From NCBI GenBank assembly GCA_029204225.1, contig CM055111.1:30950674-31014673 (forward strand): 64,000 nt of DNA, given 5' to 3'. Of the stretch, positions 45,250 through 58,652 are shown in pieces. The DNA comes from Diphasiastrum complanatum. Lineage: Eukaryota; Streptophyta; Lycopodiopsida; Lycopodiales; Lycopodiaceae. The stretch's first letter is position 1. Every line of letters begins with the position of its first letter. A program made the translations under genes and the position numbers. The notes beneath the pieces were generated by a model. That model did no database searches and was not told the origin of the DNA. It saw only the letters and a program-made list of their open reading frames with translations.

Positions 45250-45694
45250 GTGGGCTTCTGAATTTGCAAATGAGGTGAGTTATGCTTGGACTTTGGTCCT
45301 TAAATAATTTTTTTTTCGAGACCCCCGTCTCACGCCAGTCCTCCAGCTTATTTTGGGACCAAGTTGCCGGGACTCACCTCACCTCATGCCGACCTCGAGT
45401 ATTAGCCCGGACAGTCCAAACCTAACCCTAACCCTAAGAATGCTGCCAAATAGTATTTAAGACATGGTAGCCGCCGGAAATTTTTATTAACCAGTTATTT
45501 TTTAGGCTTGTTGTTCATTTGCATTTAGTTGGTTTTTCCTGTGTACGTCTATTGAGGTTCGCATAGGTTTTTATTTGTTCTATGACCAGCATAGGTTGCA
45601 GTTATATTTGAGGACCACATTTAGTGTGGTGTTAACTATTTGAACGGTTCTATGCTTAGCATAAGTACGTAGTTAGATTTTTTTTTGAGGTTAC
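45250..45694. promoter_or_regulatory. intergenic region between two divergent genes
   Basis: Separates the methyltransferase-like (minus) and transposase-like (plus) genes, so it would hold both promoters. It includes a locally G+C-rich patch (about 45,320-45,420) in an otherwise A/T-rich block, and two CTATG-N5-CATAR palindromes (45,580-45,594 and 45,650-45,664). Confidence 0.4.
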
Positions 45695-47700
45695 GATGTC
45701 AAGTAGTTCTATCTCTTCTATTCCAGTAGTTGTAATTCAAGCCAGAATTCCCAGTCATGAAATTCCAACACCTTCTCAACCAGTTCAAGCACTACTAGTG
45801 TCATAGGTTCAATTTATAGATCAGACTCCAAACAAAAAAAAAAAAATACAAGAGAGACTTGAGATCCCCACCTGATTTAACGAATCGTAAAAAACAGTTG
45901 GTTACAAAATCTGAGATTCGAAGGTACGAAATATTATTTGCTGCTCATCCTGTTGTTTGCAAAAGCTGAGTATCAGAAAAATTGAAGAATTAAGATCAAA
46001 CTTTTTTTTACGAAGTAAGGATGAGAGAAATTACTATTTGTGTGCAACAGTGAGGCCGGACAAAAATTCATTTTCGTATTTTTTAAATGCTTTGGAGATT
46101 TGTCGCAAAGCCTACAAAGTAGTTCACGCAATCGGAAACTCACGGCTTCAACGAATGCATGCACGACTTTAGAAAGACCCAACATTACGGGGATCCTTAC
46201 AAGGTCGAACTGTTTCTCCATATGCTTAAAATGCAACTGCTTGGCTAAAACATTTCATAGATGTGCACGGAAAAAAATTGCCTAATTTCTTATATTTTCA
46301 CTTGCCGGATAATTTTACAAAATTAGAAATATTTTTGATGTACAAAGAGTTTGCAAAAACAAAAAATGTTCTCTATTTGAGTTATTCATATTTTCTTAGA
46401 ATTTGGAAAAGAGATTTTGGACTGGTAAGATTTCCAAAAAATCACGAATGATAGTATGCTCCACTTGCGAATTGTTAAAGTCTGCAAAATAACTTGCAAA
46501 GACCAATGTCGAGAAAGGTAAATATTTATCAAATTTGTCATTCATATTAATACTTTCTGTTTTGAAAAAATTTATGTTGCAGTCTTTTTGAACACCATTA
46601 CGGTATGATCTTTATTTCATTAAATAAGTGAATCATTGTATTTTATGTGGATGCTACAAAAGCTCTTCAACTGCACAGAGATCAACAAACAGTTGAAAGA
46701 CAAAAGTTGGCCAAGCATCGAAAGAAATGTTTGGAATGTCCACAAAAATATCTGGGACTTGTTATTGACGACATGGATCAGAAGAAAACAATGTTGTCTC
46801 ATTTTGTCAGAGTGCCCAAAAATTTGAACGAGGTAGATTTTATTCAGGTTCATCTCGTTGGAGCACTTGTGTTTAATGGCGCTTTGGAGTCCAAGGTCTT
46901 TTTTAATTATCCCAATGTTCGAAATGATCCAAATTTGACGATCACCATTGTACATAAGATAATTTGCAAATTTGGTGAAAATCTTCAAGAAATACTTTAT
47001 TTGCAGCTTAACAACACTATTAGGGAAAATAGAAATCACTATTTTGGCATACTTGTCTATGCTAGTGGAGAATTTTTTTTTCAAAAAAGTAAAAATAGAA
47101 TTTCTGTTGGTAGGACATACCCACGATCAAATTGATCAAATGTTTAGTTGCTTTTCTAAGAGGTTGAGATGCAAGAAAGAATTTTCATTACCAATGCTTC
47201 AAAGTATTGTTGAGGAATCATATGTGCCGAAGCCAAACGTGTCAATAATCAGACACACATGATTTTTGTGATTATGTTAAGACGTCCAACACAACAAAAC
47301 GATGCGTAGCTAATATTAATGATATTAGCTTTCAGCACCAGTTTAAAATCCAAAGTAACGAATCATGCATTATATTATTATGGGGCAAACTATTTTCAAA
47401 TTCAGTTTCGTGGCTACCTCTTGAAGGAGTTCGATTTTTGCTTAACATTCCATCGACTCAAATCAAGCTTGTTGTGTTGTCTCCCTTGAAGTCCTTGCTA
47501 GAAGAACAAAAGGCGCAAAGAGAACATCGTGAGATTGATCCATTTGTCTCATTAAATTTTTTGAAATCAAGTATTCAAACAGCTTATCATTTTTTTGATG
47601 AGTTTGATCAGCATTGGTGGATGGACCTTTTTGAGGAACAAAAAATTAGTTTGCTACTGCAAACTGAACAAATTCTCCCTCAAGAAATACTTTTTAGTCC
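45695..47700 (+). pseudogene. transposase-like RNase-H-fold protein (DUF7869-type), intron-containing, decayed
   Basis: The N-terminal part shows the family's basic segment ICRKAYKVVHAIGNSRLQRM (about 46,100), then WLKHFIDVHGKKLP, IWKRDFGLVRFPK and a Cys-x2-Cys pair (CSTC, about 46,458). A 65-base GT-AG intron (46,518-46,582) follows. The core comes next: LGLVIDDMDQKKTMLSHF (about 46,760), LYLQLNNTIRENRN (about 47,005; the usual Asp of LQLDN is Asn here) and FLLVGHTHDQIDQMFS (about 47,105-47,150). This resembles the repetitive eukaryotic family I know as DUF7869, thought to be an RNase-H-fold, transposase-related domain. Stop codons and frame changes show it is dead. Its 3' end is cut near 47,700 by a copia fragment. 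It is transcribed away from the methyltransferase-like gene. Confidence 0.65.
46518..46582 (+). other. 65-bp spliceosomal intron in the transposase-like gene
   Basis: GAGAAAG|GTAAATAT at the donor and TTATGTTGCAG| at the acceptor, A/T-rich between. Retention of introns argues against a processed retrocopy. Confidence 0.6.
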
Positions 47701-49105
47701 TGCCAAATCAACAAGCGTTAGATGTTGTTCTTTCGAAAGCGCCTTGGTAAGCACATCATCTATCATATCCTTGGTTCCACAGTACTCCACGACAAGCTTG
47801 TCGTCATCAATCAGCTCCTTAACAAACATGTACTGCAAATCAATATGGTTACTTTTCTTGCGCTCCCCTCCATTCCTGCACACAAAAATACAGCTTTGAT
47901 TATCATTCCTTATGACCATCTTTCTCTGTTCCATGGTCCATTTTGTTAGTAGATTTTGTATCCGTAGCGCTTCTCTATTAGCATGACTGAGTGCCATATA
48001 CTCTGCCTGCATCGTTGACAATGCAACACTTCTTTTTCTTGCACAACCCCAACTTATTGCAACATTTGAACAGTTGAAAACATACCCTGATGTTGATCTC
48101 CTTGTGTCCCTGTCTCCTCCCCAATCTACATCAACATAACCTATTATTTTAATATAAAAAAAGGTTGAATAGATTAAACCCCAATTCCTATCCCTTTCAA
48201 ATACTTGAGGATCCTTTTTGCACTCTTCCAATATGCTCTTCCTAGGTTGTTAGCAAATTGACTTACTTTATTCACATTGAACGCTATGTCTGGTCTTGTG
48301 CACACAGCCACATCCATAAGAGAACCCACCAAATTTTAAAATGGCTTATTTTTCATTTCCTCCATTTCTTCATGATCTTTGGGCACCATATCTGCACTGA
48401 ACTCATGCCCCTTCTCTATTGGAGTATTCATGACTTTTGATTCAGTCATCTGGTAACGAATGAGCATTTTCTGAATGTACTTGCTTTGTGTCATTATGGT
48501 AGTACTTGTAGAGATATTTCTTTCTATCTGACTTCCTAGACAATAGGCTACTTCCCCCAAATCTTTTACCTTGAATTCCAATGCTAGAGCTTTCTGGATC
48601 TCTCCGATATTGTGCTCCTGACAAAACAATATACTGACCATTCATAAGAGTATAAATGCTTCCATTAAACATGCAGAGCTTCATTCCAAGTTTTCTCACA
48701 AATTTATCAAACCTCTGATTCCACTGCCTGCATCCCTGTTTTAGACCATAGATTTCCTTCTTCAGCTTGCAACACTTGCTGCCTTCAACTTCAAAATTAG
48801 GCGATTGTATCCTGTAAATGGTTTCTTCTATAACTCCATTTAAAAACGTTGTTGTTACGTCCGACTGCCAAATTCTCCAGTTCTCAGTGAGTAGCAATTG
48901 CTACCATGATTCTTATGGAAGTAATTCGTACCACAGGCGCATAGGTTTTGGTGTAGTCTATCCCCTCTATCTGGCTGTACCCCTTTGCTACAAGCCGGGC
49001 TTTGGATCTGTCAACACTTTTGTCAACCTTTAACTTAACTTTGTATACCCACTTGTTTCCAATTACCTTTGTATCTGTTGGTATATCTAATAGTTCTCAT
49101 ACTTG
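47701..49105 (-). pseudogene. copia RNase H and reverse transcriptase, element 7
   Basis: 48,231-47,711: YVDVDWGGDRDTRRSTSGYVF, LSTMQAEYMALSHA and DNQSCIF, the RNase H core, ending VLTKALSKEQH. 48,897-48,336: reverse transcriptase middle (WQSDVTTTFLNG, EIYGLKQGCRQWN). Its first conserved block continues degraded to about 49,105. Fossil. Confidence 0.85.
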
Positions 49106-49223
49106 GTTTTCTTGCATGGATTGAATCTCTTCCTCCATTGCTTTCCGCTAGCTGAGCCAGTGTTTCGATTGTTTTGCCTCTGTGAGTGTCTTTGGTTCTA
49201 GTATGAAGTCTCCCCTTTCTCCA

Positions 49224-50275
49224 TTAGATATATCGTGTCTTCATACCTTTTTGATGCCTTAGAATTGATGCCCTTTTGATTCTAGTTGACTTCCTTAAGA
49301 GAACACTCTGATCTAGTTCTTTTCTTTTCTCATGATCTTTTGTTACTACTGCATCGTAACTCTCAACTTCTAGTTCAACTTGAAGATATATAGACTGGCC
49401 TTGTGTAGGTTGAACTACTTCTATCTGAGAACTTATCTCTAGATAGTTCTTCTTGGAAATATTTTCATCATAGTATGATTTGTCTTCACAGAATTCTACA
49501 TCTCTTGAAACTATAATCTTCTTAGTTTCTAGGATGTAAATCCTATATCCTTTCTGTTTATTAGGATATCCCACAAATACCCCTTTTCGCGCTCTAGGAT
49601 CAAGTTTCTTCTTACCAATATCTTCTTTTAATGCATAGCACAAACAACAAAAACCCTTATGTGATCTAGCCATGCTTTGGACTTGGTCCAGAGTTCGTTT
49701 GGTGTCTTCCAGTTCAGTCTATGTATTGGCAATCAGTTATAAATATATGCGGCTGCAGACAAAGCTTCTGCTCAAAAATATTTAGAAAAGTTCTTTCCAT
49801 ACATCATGCACCTCACACTATTTAATAAAGTTCGATTCATTCTTTCACTAACTCCATTCTGTTGTGGATTTTGAGGACAAGTTTTTTATTCCTTCTTGCT
49901 TGCAAAACAGTTCAAATTCTTTGTTGTCGAATTCTCCCCCGTTGTTTGTTCTTAAGGCTAGAGGTGCTTGTCCCTTCCGAGTCTTACATGAATTCACATA
50001 TTCTTTGAAAGCAAACAAGGCTTTTGATTTAAGCTTTAGAGCCTTTACGACTGTATAACAAGAATAATCATTCATGAAATATTTTGCAGATCCAATGGAT
50101 GATATTTCAATGGGTCCACAAAGATCACTGTGAACGAGCTCCAACACCCCACTCTCTTGTCAACGAAGGTCTCCAAGGCCTTTAGGTGTATGGCAATAAG
50201 GAGATACACTTTCATGAATATAATATTGTTGAGCTCATTTGTGTTCACATTGAATATCTTCTCGACCATTCTATT
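49224..50275 (-). pseudogene. copia integrase and GAG-pre-integrase, element 7
   Basis: 50,147-49,848 holds HSDLCGPIEISSIGSAKYF and the integrase core with NNGGEFDNKEFELFC. 49,673-49,224 holds the post-core segment (FVGYPNKQKGYRIYILETKKIIVSRDVEF). A degraded pre-integrase edge lies above 50,150. Fossil. Confidence 0.8.
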
Positions 50276-51926
<1,651 letters not shown>

Positions 51927-53240
51927 TGTGAAATTTTTAGCATGTGTGAACCTCACCATACACCTTACAGGATCTTACTGAGGTGTTGTGATTGCACAAG
52001 ATTGATCAGAGAACAAAGTACTTGAAAAATCTATGGCAAGAGCACAATGGCATACATCTGATTGAAAAAACTAACTTCTCACTGTGAGGAACTAACTTCC
52101 CTACATCAAACTGGCTTGAGTTCCTACAGTGGTGTTGCATGGAAAGTCCACTTAACTCAGTTAACTCAACTACTAAGGATCCACATGTGTAACTGCATGC
52201 ATGGATATTGCATGTACTGCATGTCAACTCATAAAACTGCCTAGACATGTGTAGATCATAGAAACCACTTTGCATGTTGCATGCACTGATTGAATGTGGC
52301 TTGTATGCATACTGAATATGCTATCTAAACTTTTGCATGACATCAAATTTGAATCTACCTAACTCAAACTTGTCCTATTCTAGAAGATTATGTGCTCAAT
52401 TCACATACCTTTATGTATGACATAGTTTACAGTGGAAATAATCATGGACATGGCCCAAAACACAAGATAGGAAGATATTTTTTACTAATCTTCACACTCC
52501 TTAAATTATATGTTCCTATCTATCATAGACTTCGAAATTAGGCCAAGATTAGACCTCATCTTGATAAAGACATTCCTGAGTAATGGCTTGGTGAGAAGAT
52601 TTGCAACACAATTTGAAGATCCAACATGCTCCAATAAGACCTCTCTCCCAATGACTTTTTTCTCTTACAAAATGATGAGCTACCTCGATGTGTTTGCTCC
52701 TTGCATGGAACACAGGATTATTTGCAAGATCTTGATCAGAAATGTTATCATTCTTGATAATTGGAAGGTCTTCATCTCCATAACACTTTAGCTTCAAAAG
52801 TAGCCTTTTGATCCATAAAATCTCCTTTGTTGTGGTTGCAAGAGATTTGTACTCAGCTTCACAGGATGATAAGGATATAGTTGCTTACTTCTTTGATAGC
52901 CAAGAAACTAAGTTTCCTCCAAGAAAAATAGTGTAAGCACTTGTGGATTTTCTATCCAACCTGTCTCCTACAAAGACTGAATCTGAAAAAGCAATCAAAG
53001 TTAGATCTTCTCCTTTGTAGAATAATCCATAATCTAAGGTAGAAGATATATACCTCAAGATTCTTTTAGCCAACTTCTAGTGATATAACTTTGAATCCTG
53101 CATGTGTTGACTTAGCTTATGCACACTAAAGCTTAGATCAGGCCTAGTCATTGTTAACCATATAAGTGAGCCAATAAGACTCCTATAAAGAGTGATGTCC
53201 ACAAAGGATTTTTCATCATCTTATATAGGAACCTTTTGCA
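51927..53240 (-). mobile_element. Ty1/copia element 8, 3' end with LTR C
   Basis: LTR C (51,927-52,496) belongs to the LTR A/B family, shortened by internal deletions. It is joined on the right to RNase H and late reverse transcriptase remnants (52,497-53,240: ANNPVFHARSKHIEVAHHFV, IAFSDSVFVGDRLDRKS). No primer binding site lies to its left. 5'-truncated fossil. Confidence 0.85.
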
Positions 53241-54900
53241 TATCAAGTTTTAGGCAATTGCATGTAAAATTTGAAATAATCAACTTTTTGTGATTTTATC
53301 GAAACCCTAATTTTCATTGGATCTCTAGATTGTGAGGTTACTAACCTTTATTTGAGTGTTTCAATTTTTGGAAGTGGCAAAAGTCATGAGATTGGACATA
53401 GATCATAGGTTGATCAACTTAAACATTAATCCTACATTTTACACAATTATACTTCAATAAAACTTATATTTTACAAGTACATTGTAATAGCCAAAGTTGG
53501 CCTAGCACATATCCCCCGACGGAAGAAAAGGAGTTCCACCGAGTTTCAAGCTTTATCCTTCCTTATCTTCTTCCTACACTCAAATTCCTTGCTATCACGC
53601 TAACTCTCTCTAACTAGTGATGGACAGATTGGATCTATTTACAAATTAGTGGTCCTATAGTATTATAAATACACAAAAATAGACAACTAAAAAATGCCCA
53701 GAAATGTCAATAATCAACGATTTCAGGGCTTGTAGATCTATGACTATCGAGAACCTAATACATGTCTTACTTTCCAGCGACCTACAATTCGGAAAATGCC
53801 CTACAGACAAGTGATGGATTGATATGAGATAGTGTTGTTAGGATGGCATGTAGAATTGACTGTAAGTAGGATAACAAGACTAGGTAAGTACATATTTTAG
53901 AATAGACAAGAACTACAACCAAAAGCTCAAAACAAATTACGTGGATTATGATTACAGATTGACTGGCTACATTATTATTTTGCTTCCACAAGGGGGTGTT
54001 ACCGTGCAGGTAATTATATCCTCAAGATTAAAATTATGGCCACTATTCTGTGGCTGCATTGAGATAGTATACAATACAAAAGAAAGAAAAAACAAAATAT
54101 ACAATACAAGGAAAATAATATACAAGAAAACATACAAAGAAAGAAATCTTAGTTGCACTTAACAAAACAAAAGAATCATACTTGGAATAAGACAGATAAA
54201 ATTGATAAAGATGAGAAGAAGCGCCAAAAGCTGATCTCCAACAATCTTCTACAAGAAAAAAAAAAGAGAAAACCCTAGAAAAATAACGTGGCTTTGAAAA
54301 TTCATTCACGGACGTCAGATTTTGACATTTGTATTTGTGATCCGACATTTGTATTTGTGATCCGACATCCGCATTATGCTTTTCTTTTATGCACAGACAA
54401 GTGACGTCAGCAATTAGAAAGTTGCAATCTCCGAAATGGGATGTTGGATTCCGACATTTTTATTGTGCTAGTTGTGTTGGTGCTAGATTGTGCCCGTTGG
54501 TGTTGGCTTGTGCCCATTGGCATGGAATCTTGTGAGCAGTCAGTCTCGCAATGTCCGCAAGTAAACCCTTTGTCTCCTCATGTAATTTCCGACATTCTTC
54601 GTCATTGTGATGGTGGAGGTTCTTAATCTTTCACTTGGTTCTAAGAGATATCCTCCTACGGGTGCCATATTGTGAAGAACTTTTGTTATTGGACAATTAT
54701 ATGTTTGAGCTTGTTCCAAACAAACTAGATGTTGCTACTCTCTTTCACTATAGGAATTTTCAAGGGGTGTACTACCAAATCCTACTGTGAAATCTTGCAA
54801 CTGAATTTGAGATAGGTCTCAAATATTCCACAAAACAAGATAAACTAGATCAATCTCTCAAAATAAATTGAAGAGTATAGATAAGTTTTGATTCTACTTT
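53241..54900. other. spacer, no gene recognised
   Basis: Only short frames. Holds a 20-bp direct repeat, GACATTTGTATTTGTGATCC, twice in tandem at 54,324-54,363. Confidence 0.5.
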
Positions 54901-56040
54901 TGGCACATGTGAAATGCCTCAAAAGAAAACATTATTGACTCAAAGAAGGCTCAATGTGCTCAATAACTCAAAACTATGTCTAGATCTCAAGTTTCTTGTG
55001 TTGATTAATCAACAAAAGATTGTGAATCAAGCAAAATTGGATCAAATCAACAAAGTCGTCACTCAGATTTTGGAGCTCTCCCTACCCTCTTTAAGATCTT
55101 ATAACTCTTGATAGACACATCAGATTGATTTGAGATCAATTGCAATGGAAAGTACTTCTTATAGGCTCTCCATCAAGCTATAAGATCAATATCTTTGGAC
55201 TTAGCTAAGATGATGGAAATAAAGAGATATGAAAATCCTTGATTTTCACATGTGGGGAATTCCAAAATTCCGTACAATGTCAATTCTGATTTGAAAATCT
55301 TGATTCTATCCTCTTTGATCCAAACACTTTAGAAGAAAATGTAAAGAAAACTGATAAACAACTTTTTTGCTCGAATTGAGCTCACAAATTATTGCTCAAT
55401 CAGTGATAATAGCATGCAAAGCTTAATTTGGCTCTGATACCATGATGAAAATCCAACAAGTTCACACGTGTGGGAACAATCCTCAAGAGCTGAATGATCT
55501 TGTTAAGCTTTGTGTTTAGCACATAAATTGATTCTAGATTGAGTATCAAAATCTACTTCTAGAATTGTGACCAAAGCACAATCTAGCATGCTAATAATCA
55601 AAGAATGATTGCTTTCAATTTCAAAAGAAAATAAGTACAAGAATTTAATGCATTAGCATAACCTTCTACTCGAAGTTAGAGAGAGAAGAGAATTCAGCAA
55701 ACAATATGATAGATCTCAAATTGACATGAAATAGCTTCAAAGCTTGGTTCTTCATCAAAATTTTTGAGAGAGCTTACACACATTACTGGATATTGGAGCA
55801 GCTCAAGGTACCTTGCATGTCACTTTGGGATCACTTACAATCATTGCATCGTGATATGCCACGAGTTTCTTCAAGCCCATAATTGGCATTTCTATGTCTA
55901 CATTCTATATGCATGTTTTTATATGTCCAACTAGACTCAAGAAACCATGTAGCTCGACTTTCTTCTAGGCCAAATTTGGCATTTGCAATATGAAACATTA
56001 CGTACACATAGAAAAAATCTTTTACCAAAGCCTAAAGTCA
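54901..56040 (-). mobile_element. Ty1/copia element 9: leader, primer binding site and LTR remnant
   Basis: A TGGTATCAGAGCC primer binding site (minus strand, 55,428-55,442) is followed on its right by an LTR starting TGATGAAAATCC at 55,443, which includes a TTCACACGTGTG motif at 55,461. The LTR right edge is unclear (about 55,800-56,030). Left of the binding site is a leader-like stretch without clear gag. Remnant only. Confidence 0.55.
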
Positions 56041-56153
56041 AGATAGATGATTTTTCATTTTCAATAGTAGGATCATCCTTCTTCCTTGTTTCCAAGGGAA
56101 TATGGGCAAAGCATATGCATTAAAAAATCTAAGGTGATCAACCTTAGGCTTCT

Positions 56154-58070
56154 TTAAATATAAGATCTCAAGTCTTTTGGCAAAGATGCCTCAATTCTCA
56201 TGGCTTTTGCACATTCATATAAGAATCTATTCTTTCTCTCAACCAGTCCATTTTGAGATGGAGAGTAGGCACAAGATAAATCTCTTTTAATGCCTTCAAG
56301 CTTACAATAGTCATGGAATTTATTGGAGATATACTCTCTACCTCCATCACATCTAAAAGCTTTAATCTTGAATGAGAATTGCTTCTCAACGTAAGCTTTG
56401 AAAATAAGAAAATGATCAAACACCATTGATTTAGAAGCAAGAAAATTTATCCAAGTGAATCTTGTGAAATCATCGATAAAAGATTTTTAACACGTGGTCC
56501 TCCCTTGCTCATAGATGATGAGAAATGAACATCCGAGTGGATCAAATCCAAAGGATGCTTACTCTTGATAGAAGATATTGTAAATGGCTTCTTGTGAGAT
56601 TTAGCAATAGCACAAGCCTCACATGGCTTGATCTCCTCGGAAAATGACTTTGGCAAGCCATTTGCTTTGGCTTCTTTGATCATAGAGAGCATGGATTTGT
56701 AGTTGGGATGTCCCAACCTCCTATGCCATAACTCCTCCATAGATAGCTTGTTCACAAAAGCAACATTACAAGAATTTACACATTCTCTTGAATCAAGTTT
56801 ATAGATGACTCCAAATCTAGATCCTAGTGCAAGTATCTCATCATTCTTCTTGATAGTACAAGTATCAACATTGAATTTCACATCAAGGCCATTATCAAGC
56901 AATTGGTCAACACGAATAAGATTCTTTGTAATCTTAGGTACAAAAAGAACTTTAGTAAAAGGAAAAAACTTTAGAAGATGCAAGCTTTAAGGAAATATCA
57001 CAATTCCTTCAATAGGACAGTCATAATCAATTGTTGTGTATATTGATTTCTTGGCTCCATCATAAGTGGAATAAAAGAGAAAGAGTCCTTGGAGCTACAG
57101 ATATGTGAACAAGCTCCACTATCAATATACCATAATCCATCCTTGTTGAAAGGAGAGGATGAGAAGCTAGGAACCATAAGAGATCCGTCTCCATCACTTG
57201 CAATAGTGCCTTCCTTCTCATTGGCGATGTTGGCTTGCTTGAGTTGATTCATCTTCTTGAAGCAATTGGTGGCATAATGACCTTTCTTGCCACAATAAAA
57301 GCACTTGATTTTCTTTTTCTTGACCTTAGTTATAGAAGATCTTGAGGTGTCATCCTCCTCCTCATCTTTGTCTTTTGTCTTTGGCTTTTTCCTTGCTTGA
57401 GGATTGTTGATATTGGCTCTTGCTCCTCCCTTTGTGCCTGTCCTTGACAAATAAAGCTTTTCCATCATTATGATTGAGTGATAGCTTGTCCATTTTCAAG
57501 AGTTTTTACCTCTTGTCTTGATTCTTCACAAATTAGCACACTTTGAAGGGCCTCCCCGCTCCTCCTTAATGGCATAGGATTGGACAAGGTTGTCATATTC
57601 ATCAGCCATTGAGAATGACTTGGACTAGCTCACTTTGATTGATTAAATCACCAATGCAAGCAAGATCTTTATGAATATCCTTGACTCTCAAAAACATAAT
57701 TAGATGCACCTTCATTACTCTTTTGACTACTTTGGAAGATTTGATTTCTAAGAGTGAGGAGCCTAGAGGTGTTCTTAGCCTCATAGATACTTGAGACAAT
57801 CCAAGCTTGTTTGGCTGTAGTACAATCACCAATCTCTCTCAATATCTCATTATAAACATTCATCTTGATAAATTGGAGAGCCATCCTCGCTCTCTTATTG
57901 TATTTTATACTTCTTGAAGGACTTGAGGCTCCTCCTCAATCCCAAGTACAATGTCCATTTACATCTTGGAGTATCAAGATTGACTCCATTCTAACCTTCC
58001 AAATATAATAGCTGGAGGTACATAGTCTTTCACTATATTCCAATAGGTAGGATCCCATAGACGCATGAAA
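56154..58070 (-). pseudogene. copia gag, protease and integrase, element 10
   Basis: 57,884-57,602 gag (KMNVYNEILREIGDC, LLTLRNQIFQSSQKS). 57,468-56,998 zinc knuckle CFYCGKKGHYATNC and protease motif WYIDSGACSHI. 56,983-56,447 pre-integrase LWHRRLGHPNYKSM and HSDVHF. 56,426-56,154 integrase core end with CDGGREYISNK and PSQNGLVERKNRF. Fossil. Confidence 0.85.
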
Positions 58071-58652
58071 TAGTGAATACTCCTTGTAATGAGACACTAA
58101 ATGTTGTTACACTCTCACTATAGGAATCCAATAATGATGTGCTACCAACTCCTATGCAAGGTCTCTTGCAACAAACTGTGAGATGATTCTCACTAGCTAT
58201 ACCCAATCTCTCCAAAACTAGATCTGATTCACATCAAACGAAAGTACGGGCAAAGTAGGATCAAACACTCTTAGCACGTGTGAGATTACACTAAGAAACC
58301 AAATTTGACTCAAATACAATGATATTGCATGAAACAAAATGGCTAAGATCTTGAAACAGTGCCTAGATCTCAAATAGATAAGATTGAAAAGCATACAACT
58401 GTGATTTAGGATCGAACAAACAATATCTTGACCAAATCAATTGTGTCCAGCTAGGTCTAGGTGCCCTATCTAATCCTATTCAAAAGCTTATTAGCTTTTG
58501 ATTGGATCAACCAAATGGAGTGAAATATATTGCATCAAAACTAGACAACACTAACTTTAAAACAAGTTATCTAGCAAGATTTTTTGATCAAATATGAAAA
58601 GAACTCTCAAAAGATGGAAATGCATGGTAGCCTTAGGTAGTCTCTGATACCA

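Larger units (their letters stand above)
47701..50275 (-). mobile_element. Ty1/copia element 7, LTR-less fragment
   Basis: A minus-strand pol fragment abutting the transposase-like gene at about 47,700. RNase H, reverse transcriptase, integrase and GAG-pre-integrase remain. No LTR or gag is seen on either side. It belongs to a different copia lineage from elements 1-6. Broken in about six or more places. Confidence 0.85.

Noticed and set aside
45415-45437. Interstitial telomere repeat (CCTAACCCTAACCCTAA)
   Set aside because: Fewer than three units, and not the usual plant TTTAGGG form. Chance is sufficient.
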